A DNA stretch of 5,728 bases, from positions 1 to 5,728 of the forward strand of contig JAWVFT010000046.1 in the NCBI GenBank assembly GCA_033855775.1. The letters run 5' to 3'. A program made the position numbers and the translations under genes. This document shows positions 1 through 5,728 of this stretch, piece after piece (the stretch's first letter is position 1; every line of letters begins with the position of its first letter). The stretch comes from DASVTR01 sp033855775. Its GTDB lineage: Bacteria > Acidobacteriota > Blastocatellia > Pyrinomonadales > Pyrinomonadaceae. A model generated the notes under the pieces. That model made no database searches, had not been told where the DNA came from, and saw only the letters and a list, made by a program, of their open reading frames with translations.

Positions 1-1582
1 TCTCTATCAGGTCAATCTTCGTCCGCTTCTCCAAACCGAAATGCAGCCTCAAATCGCTTTGCGAGAGATAGCTGTCGCCGCTGCGAACTTCGTCCTTCTG
101 CACGAGGTCGCCGGAGACGACTTTCACTCGCGCCCCGATGCCGTCGCGGTTCGAGCGCACGCCGATGGTTTTAATCAGCACGGAATTGTTAATGTTGCCG
201 CCGTCGTTGCGAAGGACTTGCGCGCCTCCGTCCAGATTGTTGATGACGATATCGACATCGCCGTCCAGGTCAAGGTCGCCAAACGCGACGCCGCGCCCCG
301 CCCGCTTCTCCGCGAACGGCACGCCCATTTGCTCCGCGACTTCCGCGAACGTCCCGTCGCGCAGGTTGCGGTGGACGAAGTTGCGCTGGTGAAAGTTTTT
401 TATCTGCGGATAGACGTGACCGTTGGCGACAAAGAGATCAACCCAACCGTCCGAGTCGTAGTCGAAGAATTTTGTTCCCCATCCGACGTAAGAGAGACTT
501 GGCGCGGCGATTTTGGCCGCGTATGAGATGTCCGTGAATGAGTTGCGCCCTTCGTTGCGATAGAGCGTGTTGTAGTCGTCGTCAAAGTTGGTGACGAACA
601 AGTCCAACTTCCCATCGTGGTTGTAGTCGGCCACCGTCACGCCCATGCTCCCTTGCGCTGCGCCGTTCTCGTTGAGCGCGGTTCCCGAAAGAAAACCTAT
701 CTCTTTGAACGTGCCGTCGCCATTGTTATGGTAGAGGTAGTTCGGCGTCGAGTCGTTAGCGACGAAGATGTCCACAAGTCCGTCCTCATCAAAGTCGCTG
801 CTGATGACGCCCATCCCGTAGTAGCCGTCCGGGTCTGAGACTCCGGCCTTTTTCGTCACGTCTGTGAAGGTGCCGTCGCCGTTGTTGTGGTAGAGCGAGT
901 CGCCGTCGCCGGGCATCCCTCTGGGGCCGCACTGCACCGCGACGCCCTTGAACTGGCAGGTCTTGTCCTTGCCAAACTCAGGCAGGTTGTTGAAGTCGAA
1001 GGAGACGTAGTTGGCGACGAAGAGGTCAACCCAACCGTCCGAGTCGTAGTCCACGAAGGACGCGCCCGCAGACCAACGCGCATCGCCGACGCCCGCCTTC
1101 TCCGTCACGTCCGTGAACGTGCCGTTGCCATTATTTTTGAGCAAGTGATTCGGCCCGACGCAGGTGACATAGATGTCGTCGAAGCCGTCGTTGTTGTAGT
1201 CGGCGACTGCCGCGCCCATTCCCCAACCGATGTCGCCGACGCCCGCCTTATCCGTCACGTCCGTGAACGTGCCGTCGCCACGGTTGCGGTAAAGCGCGCT
1301 TTTAGTCTTCCCCTTAGCCTTCACCAAATCGACGGTCAGGGCGTTGACAAAGTAGATGTCCGGATAGCCGTCCGAGTCGTAATCAATCAGGGCCACGCCG
1401 CCGCTCATGGATTCGACGATATATCTTTTTTCGGGCGTGGAGACATGCTTGAAGGTGATGCCCGCCTGTTCCGTCACATCTGTGAATCGCACCGTGGCAG
1501 CTTGATTGCCGGTTGCGCGCGGAGGCAATGAAATGAGCAAGAGCATTAACGCCGCAAGCAGACTTGTTATCCTTGATGGCAA
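1..1582 (-). CDS. CRTAC1-like secreted FG-GAP/VCBS repeat protein with C-terminal ASPIC/UnbV domain (3' end beyond window)
   Basis: The frame is open from 1582 to the left edge (527 codons, no stop; I translated it codon by codon). Residues 1-25 look like a Sec signal peptide: MPSR followed by a Leu/Ala-rich core, with a possible cleavage site after ATG and no lipobox Cys. Seven calcium-loop motifs of the DxDxDG / DxNxDG type begin at residues 67 (DYDSDG), 128 (DYNNDG), 178 (DYDSDG), 263 (DFDEDG), 319 (DYNHDG), 374 (DYDSDG) and 436 (DLDLDG). Most are followed by D(I/L)(Y/F)V and, one blade on, by N-GDGTFTDVT-type strands. This is the FG-GAP/VCBS pattern, and seven units suggest a seven-bladed beta-propeller. 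Residues ~462-527 match ASPIC/UnbV (VLIKTIG, GIGARVKV, then YLSQSDLRLHFGLE), and the window ends just before that domain normally closes. Between loops 3 and 4 is a longer insert with C209 and C218 in a CQFKG...CGPRG segment, which I recall from CRTAC1-type bacterial proteins. The TTG start was chosen because the next in-frame ATG (1546) would remove the basic n-region of the signal peptide. The gene lies 25 bp after the TPR gene. The family is clear; ligand and role are unknown. Confidence 0.9.
   Translation of the reverse strand, partial: MPSRITSLLAALMLLLISLPPRATGNQAATVRFTDVTEQAGITFKHVSTPEKRYIVESMSGGVALIDYDSDGYPDIYFVNALTVDLVKAKGKTKSALYRNRGDGTFTDVTDKAGVGDIGWGMGAAVADYNNDGFDDIYVTCVGPNHLLKNNGNGTFTDVTEKAGVGDARWSAGASFVDYDSDGWVDLFVANYVSFDFNNLPEFGKDKTCQFKGVAVQCGPRGMPGDGDSLYHNNGDGTFTDVTKKAGVSDPDGYYGMGVISSDFDEDGLVDIFVANDSTPNYLYHNNGDGTFKEIGFLSGTALNENGAAQGSMGVTVADYNHDGKLDLFVTNFDDDYNTLYRNEGRNSFTDISYAAKIAAPSLSYVGWGTKFFDYDSDGWVDLFVANGHVYPQIKNFHQRNFVHRNLRDGTFAEVAEQMGVPFAEKRAGRGVAFGDLDLDGDVDIVINNLDGGAQVLRNDGGNINNSVLIKTIGVRSNRDGIGARVKVVSGDLVQKDEVRSGDSYLSQSDLRLHFGLEKRTKIDLIE
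423..463 (-). repeat. 41-bp dispersed repeat, copy near the sixth Ca-binding loop
   Basis: This copy matches 1011-1051 at 39 of 41 positions (differences at 431 and 437), with 26 bp in a row identical (438-463). It encodes DYDSDGWVDLFVAN of the sixth FG-GAP unit. Confidence 0.85.
1011..1051 (-). repeat. 41-bp dispersed repeat, copy near the third Ca-binding loop
   Basis: Partner of 423-463, 588 bp away (196 codons, so the same reading frame). It encodes the same DYDSDGWVDLFVAN peptide in the third FG-GAP unit. The residues before and after differ between the two units, so the identity is confined to the metal loop and following strand. Confidence 0.85.
1083..1280 (-). repeat. Pair of near-identical 48-bp direct repeats inside the FG-GAP gene (1083-1130 and 1233-1280)
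   Basis: The two 48-bp copies match at 46 positions, differing only at 1100/1250 and 1126/1276. They are offset by exactly 150 bp, which is 50 codons or one propeller blade. Each encodes the GxGTFTDVT-(E/D)KAGVGD strand and turn. Identity falls off sharply outside the copies. Conservation at the DNA level, including synonymous positions, suggests a recent internal duplication or gene conversion between blades rather than protein-level constraint alone. Confidence 0.85.
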
Positions 1583-1592
1583 ACTTGGGGAT

Positions 1593-1598
1593 ACCTCT
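1593..1598 (-). promoter_or_regulatory. Candidate Shine-Dalgarno for the TTG start of the FG-GAP gene
   Basis: On the minus strand AGAGGT lies in the 25-bp gap between the TPR stop codon and the TTG at 1582, ten bases before that codon. The spacing is slightly long, so support is moderate. No comparable purine-rich site lies just upstream of the alternative ATG at 1546, which favours the TTG start. A CTG at 1561 with an upstream AAGG is a weaker third option. Confidence 0.5.
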
Positions 1599-1607
1599 GG
1601 TTTGAGT

Positions 1608-3821
1608 TTATTGATTGGCCTGGCGCAGCGCCTTATCCTTCAGTTGCCGGGAGATTTCGAGTTGGCTCTCGCCTTCCGCCTGACGCCCCGCCGCAATGTA
1701 AGCGCGACCCAGTTGATAATGAATGTGCGCCTGACCGGGCGTCAGCTTCGCGGCCACTTCAAGGCTCTCGATTGCGCCCCGTGCGTCCCCTCGCTTCAAG
1801 AGCGCGTTGCCCAGTTCGATGCGCGCGTTGACGAAATCGGGCCTGTCACGGATGACCTCTCGCATCAAGCTGATGCCCCGCTCGGTTTCCTGTCGCGCCA
1901 GCGCGACATAGCCGAGGTGATACTTGGCTTGAACGTCCGCCGGGTTTAAGGCCAACTCGGCTGCAAACTCGCTGGCTGCCTCGTCGAGCTTTCCCGTCTT
2001 CACATAAATCAAACCGGCGTAGGAATGCGCGAGGCGCACTTGAGGGTCAAGCCGGAGCGCTGTCTGCAACTCTTCAAGGGCTTTGGCCATGTCGTTCTGT
2101 TCGTAATACGCGCGGCTCAGCAGGATGTGAACCTGCGGGCTGTTGCCGCCCATGGCCACCATCTGCTTGGTAATTCGATTGGCCGCCTCCGTCTTCCCCG
2201 TCTTGTCGAGCGAGATGGCGAGCGGGTAATAGAGCGTCACCTCGTTTGGCCTTGCAGCCACAACTTCGAGCAATAACGAGGAGGCTTTGGCGTAGTCTTC
2301 CACCATGAAATAGCTCATACCTAACAACTGTTTGACTTGAAGGTTGACGGGGCGCGCTTTCACCTCGCGTTCGAGCGGCGCGATTGCTTCCCTGTACGAT
2401 TCAATCTTGAAGTAGGCCAGACCCAGATTGTAATCAAGCCCGTCGTGTCGCGGATTCCATTTCGCGGCCTCGTTGAAGTGGTCTACGGCGGCGCGAAAGT
2501 CTGCGCGCTCCGCACGCAGAAGGCCGATATTATTATGAGCCGCGGCGATGACCTTCGCATGAAAGTCCGCGTCCTTTTCGAGGGCTTCGCTCGCCCGCGC
2601 GTCGGGCGCGTTCGACCCGACGACTAATCCCTGCGCCGAAACCAACTCAGGGAACTTGCTTTGCTCGTCCCCATTGGCGGCGTTGAGGAAGGCGTCCAAC
2701 TTCGCTTCGTCCCGCTTGAAGGCTTTCGATTTAAGCTCGGCGGCGAGTTGCAACTCGCGCTCGCCCTCCGCGGCGCGGCCCGCCTTCAGCAACGACTGCC
2801 CGAGCCTGTAGTGCGCATTCGTCACCTGATAATCGTTATAGCTTAAGCCGGGGTTCAGGGCGATTGTCTGCCTGAGCGCCGCGATGGCCTGTTCGTACTT
2901 CCCTAAACTCTGGTACGCCTGACCGAGGAAAAAGTATGGGTCTGGATTTTTAGGCTGGAGGCGCGCGGACTTCTCCAAAGGCGCGAGGGCCGCATCCCAT
3001 CGTCCATCGCTGAGATAGACAACGCCCAGATAATAGTTGGCGAAGAAATCGTCAGGATGAGCAGCCAACTCTAGCTGCAACTCTTTCATCGCCTCATTGA
3101 GTTTGCTTGCCCCGTCCTTGAGCAGATATGTCAGGCCCAGATAATAATGGACGCGCGGGAAATGAGAATCGAGAGCAACTGCCCTTTGAAATTCCTCTAT
3201 GGCTTCGGATGGAAATCCAGTCTCCCTGTACGCGCGGCCCGTGAGCACGCGAAGCTGAGGCCGGTCGCCGAGTTGTGAAACCATGCGCTCGTAAATCCGC
3301 TTGGCCTGAGGAAGTTGATGTTGCTTGAGATAAGCCAGACCGAGCGTGTAGGCGACATCGTAATCGTCAGGCACGAGTTCAAGCGCGGCTTCGAGTTCGT
3401 GCGCGGCCTTTTCAAACTCGCCCATCATGAAGCGGGTCTTCCCCATCATGTGATGCGCGGGCGCGCTCTGAGGGTCGCGCGCGAGGGCGCGGCTCAAAAG
3501 CTCGGTCGCCTTCGGGTATTGCCCCGTGTAGAAGTATGCGATTGAGAGTTCGACGAGCGACTCCGTTGAGTCAGAGTGGTACGCGCCCGCCGCCTCCAGG
3601 GCCGCGACCGCATCGCGATACTTAGCCTGCGCGATATAAATTCTCCCCAACGCGGGATACGCGAGGGCGAGAATTTCTTTGTGCTCGGCCTCCGCCGCGG
3701 CCAGATTGCCTGCGCGCCGTTGCGCCTCCGCCGCCTCATAATGTTTCCGGTATAAATCACCGGCAACCTGGAAGTGGATGAGCAGGACGAGCAGCGGGAG
3801 GAAGGCTAAACGAAAATACAT
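1608..3821 (-). CDS. Exported tetratricopeptide repeat protein (737 aa, about 18-19 TPRs in two blocks)
   Basis: The protein starts with a short signal sequence (MYFRLAF then a Leu/Val core, residues 1-~21, possible cleavage after VAG). It has no lipobox Cys, so it is probably periplasmic or held by an uncleaved anchor. Almost all the rest is 34-residue TPR units with the usual LG-x-Y, small residue at position 20 and A-x-x-x-P spacing. One block runs from ~24 to 366 (about ten units, for example PDPYFFLGQAYQSLGKYEQA near 293). A second runs from ~428 to 730 (about nine units, for example RLAHSYAGLIYVKTGKLDEA near 596). Residues ~367-425 are a charged non-TPR linker. The two blocks end in similar caps: HYRLGQ...GRAAEGERELQLAAELK and HYQLGR...GRQAEGESQLEISRQLK. 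TPR solenoids bind protein partners, and no catalytic motif is visible. The start is supported by AAGG five bases before the ATG. The gene follows the receptor terminator and precedes the FG-GAP gene by 25 bp, so cotranscription with the latter is likely. The partner is unknown. Confidence 0.93.
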   Translation of the reverse strand: MYFRLAFLPLLVLLIHFQVAGDLYRKHYEAAEAQRRAGNLAAAEAEHKEILALAYPALGRIYIAQAKYRDAVAALEAAGAYHSDSTESLVELSIAYFYTGQYPKATELLSRALARDPQSAPAHHMMGKTRFMMGEFEKAAHELEAALELVPDDYDVAYTLGLAYLKQHQLPQAKRIYERMVSQLGDRPQLRVLTGRAYRETGFPSEAIEEFQRAVALDSHFPRVHYYLGLTYLLKDGASKLNEAMKELQLELAAHPDDFFANYYLGVVYLSDGRWDAALAPLEKSARLQPKNPDPYFFLGQAYQSLGKYEQAIAALRQTIALNPGLSYNDYQVTNAHYRLGQSLLKAGRAAEGERELQLAAELKSKAFKRDEAKLDAFLNAANGDEQSKFPELVSAQGLVVGSNAPDARASEALEKDADFHAKVIAAAHNNIGLLRAERADFRAAVDHFNEAAKWNPRHDGLDYNLGLAYFKIESYREAIAPLEREVKARPVNLQVKQLLGMSYFMVEDYAKASSLLLEVVAARPNEVTLYYPLAISLDKTGKTEAANRITKQMVAMGGNSPQVHILLSRAYYEQNDMAKALEELQTALRLDPQVRLAHSYAGLIYVKTGKLDEAASEFAAELALNPADVQAKYHLGYVALARQETERGISLMREVIRDRPDFVNARIELGNALLKRGDARGAIESLEVAAKLTPGQAHIHYQLGRAYIAAGRQAEGESQLEISRQLKDKALRQANQ

Positions 3822-3826
3822 CGCTA

Positions 3827-3830
3827 CCTT
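3827..3830 (-). promoter_or_regulatory. Shine-Dalgarno of the TPR gene
   Basis: The minus strand reads AAGG-TAGCG-ATG, an SD core with five-base spacing. It confirms the ATG at 3821 as the start, and the signal peptide begins right there. Confidence 0.65.
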
Positions 3831-3850
3831 GATTGCTTGACGGACTCGGC

Positions 3851-3900
3851 AAAAAACTGGACGGAGGGCTGAGTTAAATCATTCACCCCTCCGTCCACAG
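3851..3900 (-). terminator. Rho-independent terminator downstream of the TonB-dependent receptor gene
   Basis: In the minus-strand transcript an 11-bp perfect stem, TGGACGGAGGG (3897-3887) with CCCTCCGTCCA (3868-3858), encloses an 18-nt loop. It is followed by a G and then six U (3856-3851). With a two-base bulge the stem can extend by AACTG/CAGTT. On the plus strand the hairpin is followed only by a short T run, so the signal points in the direction of the receptor gene, whose stop codon is 24 bp before the stem. The whole 100-bp intergenic space (3822-3921) holds little else besides the TPR ribosome site. Confidence 0.88.
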
Positions 3901-3921
3901 TTTCAGCCTGCGCGTACTATA

Positions 3922-5728
3922 TCAGAAGCTGAGTTTCAGGCCGAACTGAATTTCACGCGGGCCGCGCGTGGAGTTGGCCCGCCCGAAGCCTCCGTTGCTG
4001 AAGTTGTTCTCAATGCCGCCACCGGCGACGCTCAGATTATGTCCTCTGAAGTTGACGGTGTTGAAGACATTGAACATCTCCGCGCGGAACTGTAGGCCGA
4101 CACGCTCGCGCACCTTCCAGTTCTTTGCGACGGAGAAATCAACGTTCTTGCTGCCGGGGCCGCGAACGGAGCCGCGCCCCAGACTGCCGATTCTTCCCTG
4201 AGCCGGGATTCTGAACGCCGCCGGGTTGATAATCTGTAGCGGGTCGCTGCCGTTGGCTTCGATTGGCACGCCCGGAACCAAATCAGGCCGCTGGCTGCCG
4301 GCTCCTCCGAGTCCGGCTGTGTCCACGCCGGAAAAGATATTGAGCGGCGTGCCGCTGTAGAAAGAGGCGATAGTATTGAGTTGCCAGTCTCCGAGAACAG
4401 CGCTCCAGACCGCCCCCAGATGCTTGAACTGCGGCAGGACGTAGACCGCGTTGAAAACGAGCGAGTGCCTCCGGTCAAGGTCTGAGTCGCCCCTGTCCAG
4501 ATTGTAGTCGAAGACATCGGTCGTCTGGCTGATGAACGACTGCGTTGGGACGTTGCTGATGGCGTGCGCCCACGTGTAAGCGGTCTGGAAAGCGAGCTGA
4601 TTAGAGAAGCGACGGTCAATCCAGACCTGAAGCGCGTGATAGTTGGAATCACCCGTTGACTCGTCCCTCGTCACGGCGTTGGCGAAACCGAACCTGCGCG
4701 AAGCATCCGCCGCTCTTGTCCCTGCGGCGACCGCCGCGCGGTATTGCGGCAACACCTGATTGTAGTTGCCGTTGATGAGCCGCCAGATGTGCAGGCCGTG
4801 ATTGCCGACGTAAGAGACTTCCGCCACTGTGTTCTTCATGACTTCGCGGGAGACGGTCAGGTTCCACTGCCAACTCTCAGGCTGCTTGAAGTTGGGGTCA
4901 ACCGAATTGATGCCCCCAAGCCCCGCCGCCGAATTGCTCAGCCCCGGACTGATGGTGTCCAGCGTGCGACAAGTCGGGCAGTCGGCCAAAGAAACGGCGC
5001 TGGGATTCCAACCCGAATCCACAACGGTATTCCATGGTGGGTTATTCGACATTCTGAGCAGCGACGCGATGACATTCGAGCGACTGAGATAGCGTCCGAA
5101 CCCTAACCGCAACGCGGTCTTGCCGTCGCCTTTGATGTCCCAGGCCAAGCCCACTCGGGGCTGGAACCCGGCCTTGTTTGTATTGACCAGAGCGCGCGGC
5201 AGGTCGCCGGACTGATTCGCCTGGACGAATCCGCTGCTGAGGGTCGTTCCGTTGAATCGCTCCGGTATCCAGTTGGTTATACGGTCGTCGGCTGAGAAGG
5301 CCGGCGGGAAGAGCGAATATCGCAGCCCTAATGTCAGCGTCAGGTTGGAACGCACCTTCCATGTGTCGGTCGCGTAAATCTCGAAGTCATGCCAGCGGCC
5401 CAACGTCGTGTCTTGATTCTTGTACTCGGTGTATTCAAGCAGCGGCAGGCCACGGAGCAGCAGTTCGGAGATAGCATTGCCCGTGCGTCCGCCGGTTGAC
5501 TGGATGGTGTAGAGTCCGCTGCCGCCGTTCGGCTGCTCGTTCTTGATGTTGTGGCTGACGAGCGCGCCGAATTTGGCGGTGTGGGAACCGATGACCTTAG
5601 AGAGGTCGTCCTTCCAGATAAAGAGGTCTTGATGATTAGCCCACGGCGCCTGGTGCCATAGCGTAGGATAGCCGCCGTCTCCCCAACCGACAGTGGGAAG
5701 GCCGGTGCCATCCACGCGCGGGAAGACT
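3922..5728 (-). CDS. Oar-like TonB-dependent outer-membrane receptor, C-terminal beta-barrel part (5' end beyond window)
   Basis: The frame stays open to the right edge (VFPR precedes the GTG at 5715), so that GTG is internal. About 601 residues are present of a family usually near 1000-1200; the signal peptide, carboxypeptidase-like domain and plug are outside. Numbering from 5715, hallmarks of Oar-like barrels in order are: NHQDLFIWKDDLS..HTAKFG (27-49), DTWKV..NLTLTLGLRYS (117-134), FQPRVGLAWD (184-193), SWQWNLTVSRE...EVSYVGNHG (281-307), NYHALQVWIDRRF..TAYTWAHAIS (358-387), RGDSDLDRRHSLVFNAVYVLP (408-428), GDWQLNTIASFYSGTPL (442-458), GRGSVRGPGSKNVDFSVAKNW (513-533) and LQFRAEMFNVFNTVNF (541-556). 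The protein ends FGLKLSF, with the terminal Phe typical of outer-membrane barrels recognised by BAM. These proteins transport ligands with energy from TonB/ExbBD. The Oar subgroup is large in Acidobacteriota and Myxococcota, and substrates are mostly unknown. An unusual CPTC pair (246-249) lies in a probable surface loop. A strong terminator follows the stop codon. Confidence 0.93.
   Translation of the reverse strand, partial: VFPRVDGTGLPTVGWGDGGYPTLWHQAPWANHQDLFIWKDDLSKVIGSHTAKFGALVSHNIKNEQPNGGSGLYTIQSTGGRTGNAISELLLRGLPLLEYTEYKNQDTTLGRWHDFEIYATDTWKVRSNLTLTLGLRYSLFPPAFSADDRITNWIPERFNGTTLSSGFVQANQSGDLPRALVNTNKAGFQPRVGLAWDIKGDGKTALRLGFGRYLSRSNVIASLLRMSNNPPWNTVVDSGWNPSAVSLADCPTCRTLDTISPGLSNSAAGLGGINSVDPNFKQPESWQWNLTVSREVMKNTVAEVSYVGNHGLHIWRLINGNYNQVLPQYRAAVAAGTRAADASRRFGFANAVTRDESTGDSNYHALQVWIDRRFSNQLAFQTAYTWAHAISNVPTQSFISQTTDVFDYNLDRGDSDLDRRHSLVFNAVYVLPQFKHLGAVWSAVLGDWQLNTIASFYSGTPLNIFSGVDTAGLGGAGSQRPDLVPGVPIEANGSDPLQIINPAAFRIPAQGRIGSLGRGSVRGPGSKNVDFSVAKNWKVRERVGLQFRAEMFNVFNTVNFRGHNLSVAGGGIENNFSNGGFGRANSTRGPREIQFGLKLSF

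Noticed and set aside
41..526. Plus-strand 161-codon open frame
   Set aside because: It lies antisense to the FG-GAP coding frame, which has clear domain motifs. It shows no recognisable domain and is explained by codon bias.
887..1531. Plus-strand 214-codon open frame with repeated RHVRERAVA segments
   Set aside because: The apparent repeat is the antisense image of the GTFTDVT strands of the FG-GAP units. There is no independent coding signal.
1506..1949. Plus-strand 147-codon open frame spanning the TPR/FG-GAP junction
   Set aside because: It is antisense to the TPR gene 3' end and the signal peptide of the next gene, with no known motif.
3822..3850. Promoter for the TPR gene just downstream of the T tract
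   Set aside because: A TTGCCG-like hexamer is present but no -10 box follows at suitable spacing before the Shine-Dalgarno.
3867..3908. Possible antiterminator pairing GGCTGA (3908-3903) with TCAGCC (3872-3867) on the minus strand
   Set aside because: It would compete with the terminator arm but is only six pairs long against an 11-bp GC-rich stem. A six-base match is expected by chance, so there is no real support for a switch.
4032..4652. Minus-strand 206-codon frame inside the receptor gene
   Set aside because: It is Ser/Arg/Thr-rich low-complexity sequence typical of a shifted frame, while the overlapping receptor frame matches its family throughout.
5713..5715. GTG at 5715 as the true start of the receptor gene
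   Set aside because: The frame continues open to the edge and the protein would lack signal peptide and plug, so the gene is simply cut by the window.

Overview
The window reads as three consecutive minus-strand genes from a moderately GC-rich bacterium, most likely an Acidobacteriota member (for example a Blastocatellia- or Solibacter-like lineage). That assignment is inference. It rests on the combination of an Oar-like TonB-dependent receptor, a very large periplasmic TPR protein and a CRTAC1-type FG-GAP/ASPIC-UnbV protein, families that are strongly expanded together in that phylum. No rRNA or other taxonomic marker is present.

Layout, in transcription order from right to left. (1) Positions 5728 to 3922 hold the C-terminal ~600 residues of an Oar-like outer-membrane receptor; its signal peptide, carboxypeptidase-like domain and plug lie beyond the right edge. 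(2) Positions 3921 to 3822 are the only sizeable intergenic space (100 bp). It holds a strong intrinsic terminator (11-bp GC-rich stem plus six U) just downstream of the receptor. (3) Positions 3821 to 1608 encode a 737-residue exported protein of about 18-19 tetratricopeptide repeats in two blocks. (4) After only 25 bp, positions 1582 to 1 encode a secreted seven-repeat FG-GAP/VCBS protein with a C-terminal ASPIC/UnbV domain. It runs off the left edge and probably starts at a TTG codon. There is no stretch above 100 bp without a gene, and no RNA gene, insertion sequence, CRISPR array or attachment site is visible.

Functionally this looks like an envelope module: an outer-membrane transporter, a periplasmic TPR scaffold and an exported, probably calcium-binding beta-propeller. 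The TPR and FG-GAP genes are closely spaced and probably cotranscribed. The terminator sits only 29 nt before the TPR start codon, which leaves no room for a conventional promoter after it. The pair may therefore be expressed by read-through from the receptor transcript, at lower level, or from a promoter hidden inside the receptor gene. The substrate and the joint role of the three proteins cannot be read from the sequence. The families are known; what deserves attention is their arrangement, the terminator geometry, the non-ATG start, the bipartite TPR solenoid and the near-identical DNA repeats inside the propeller gene.
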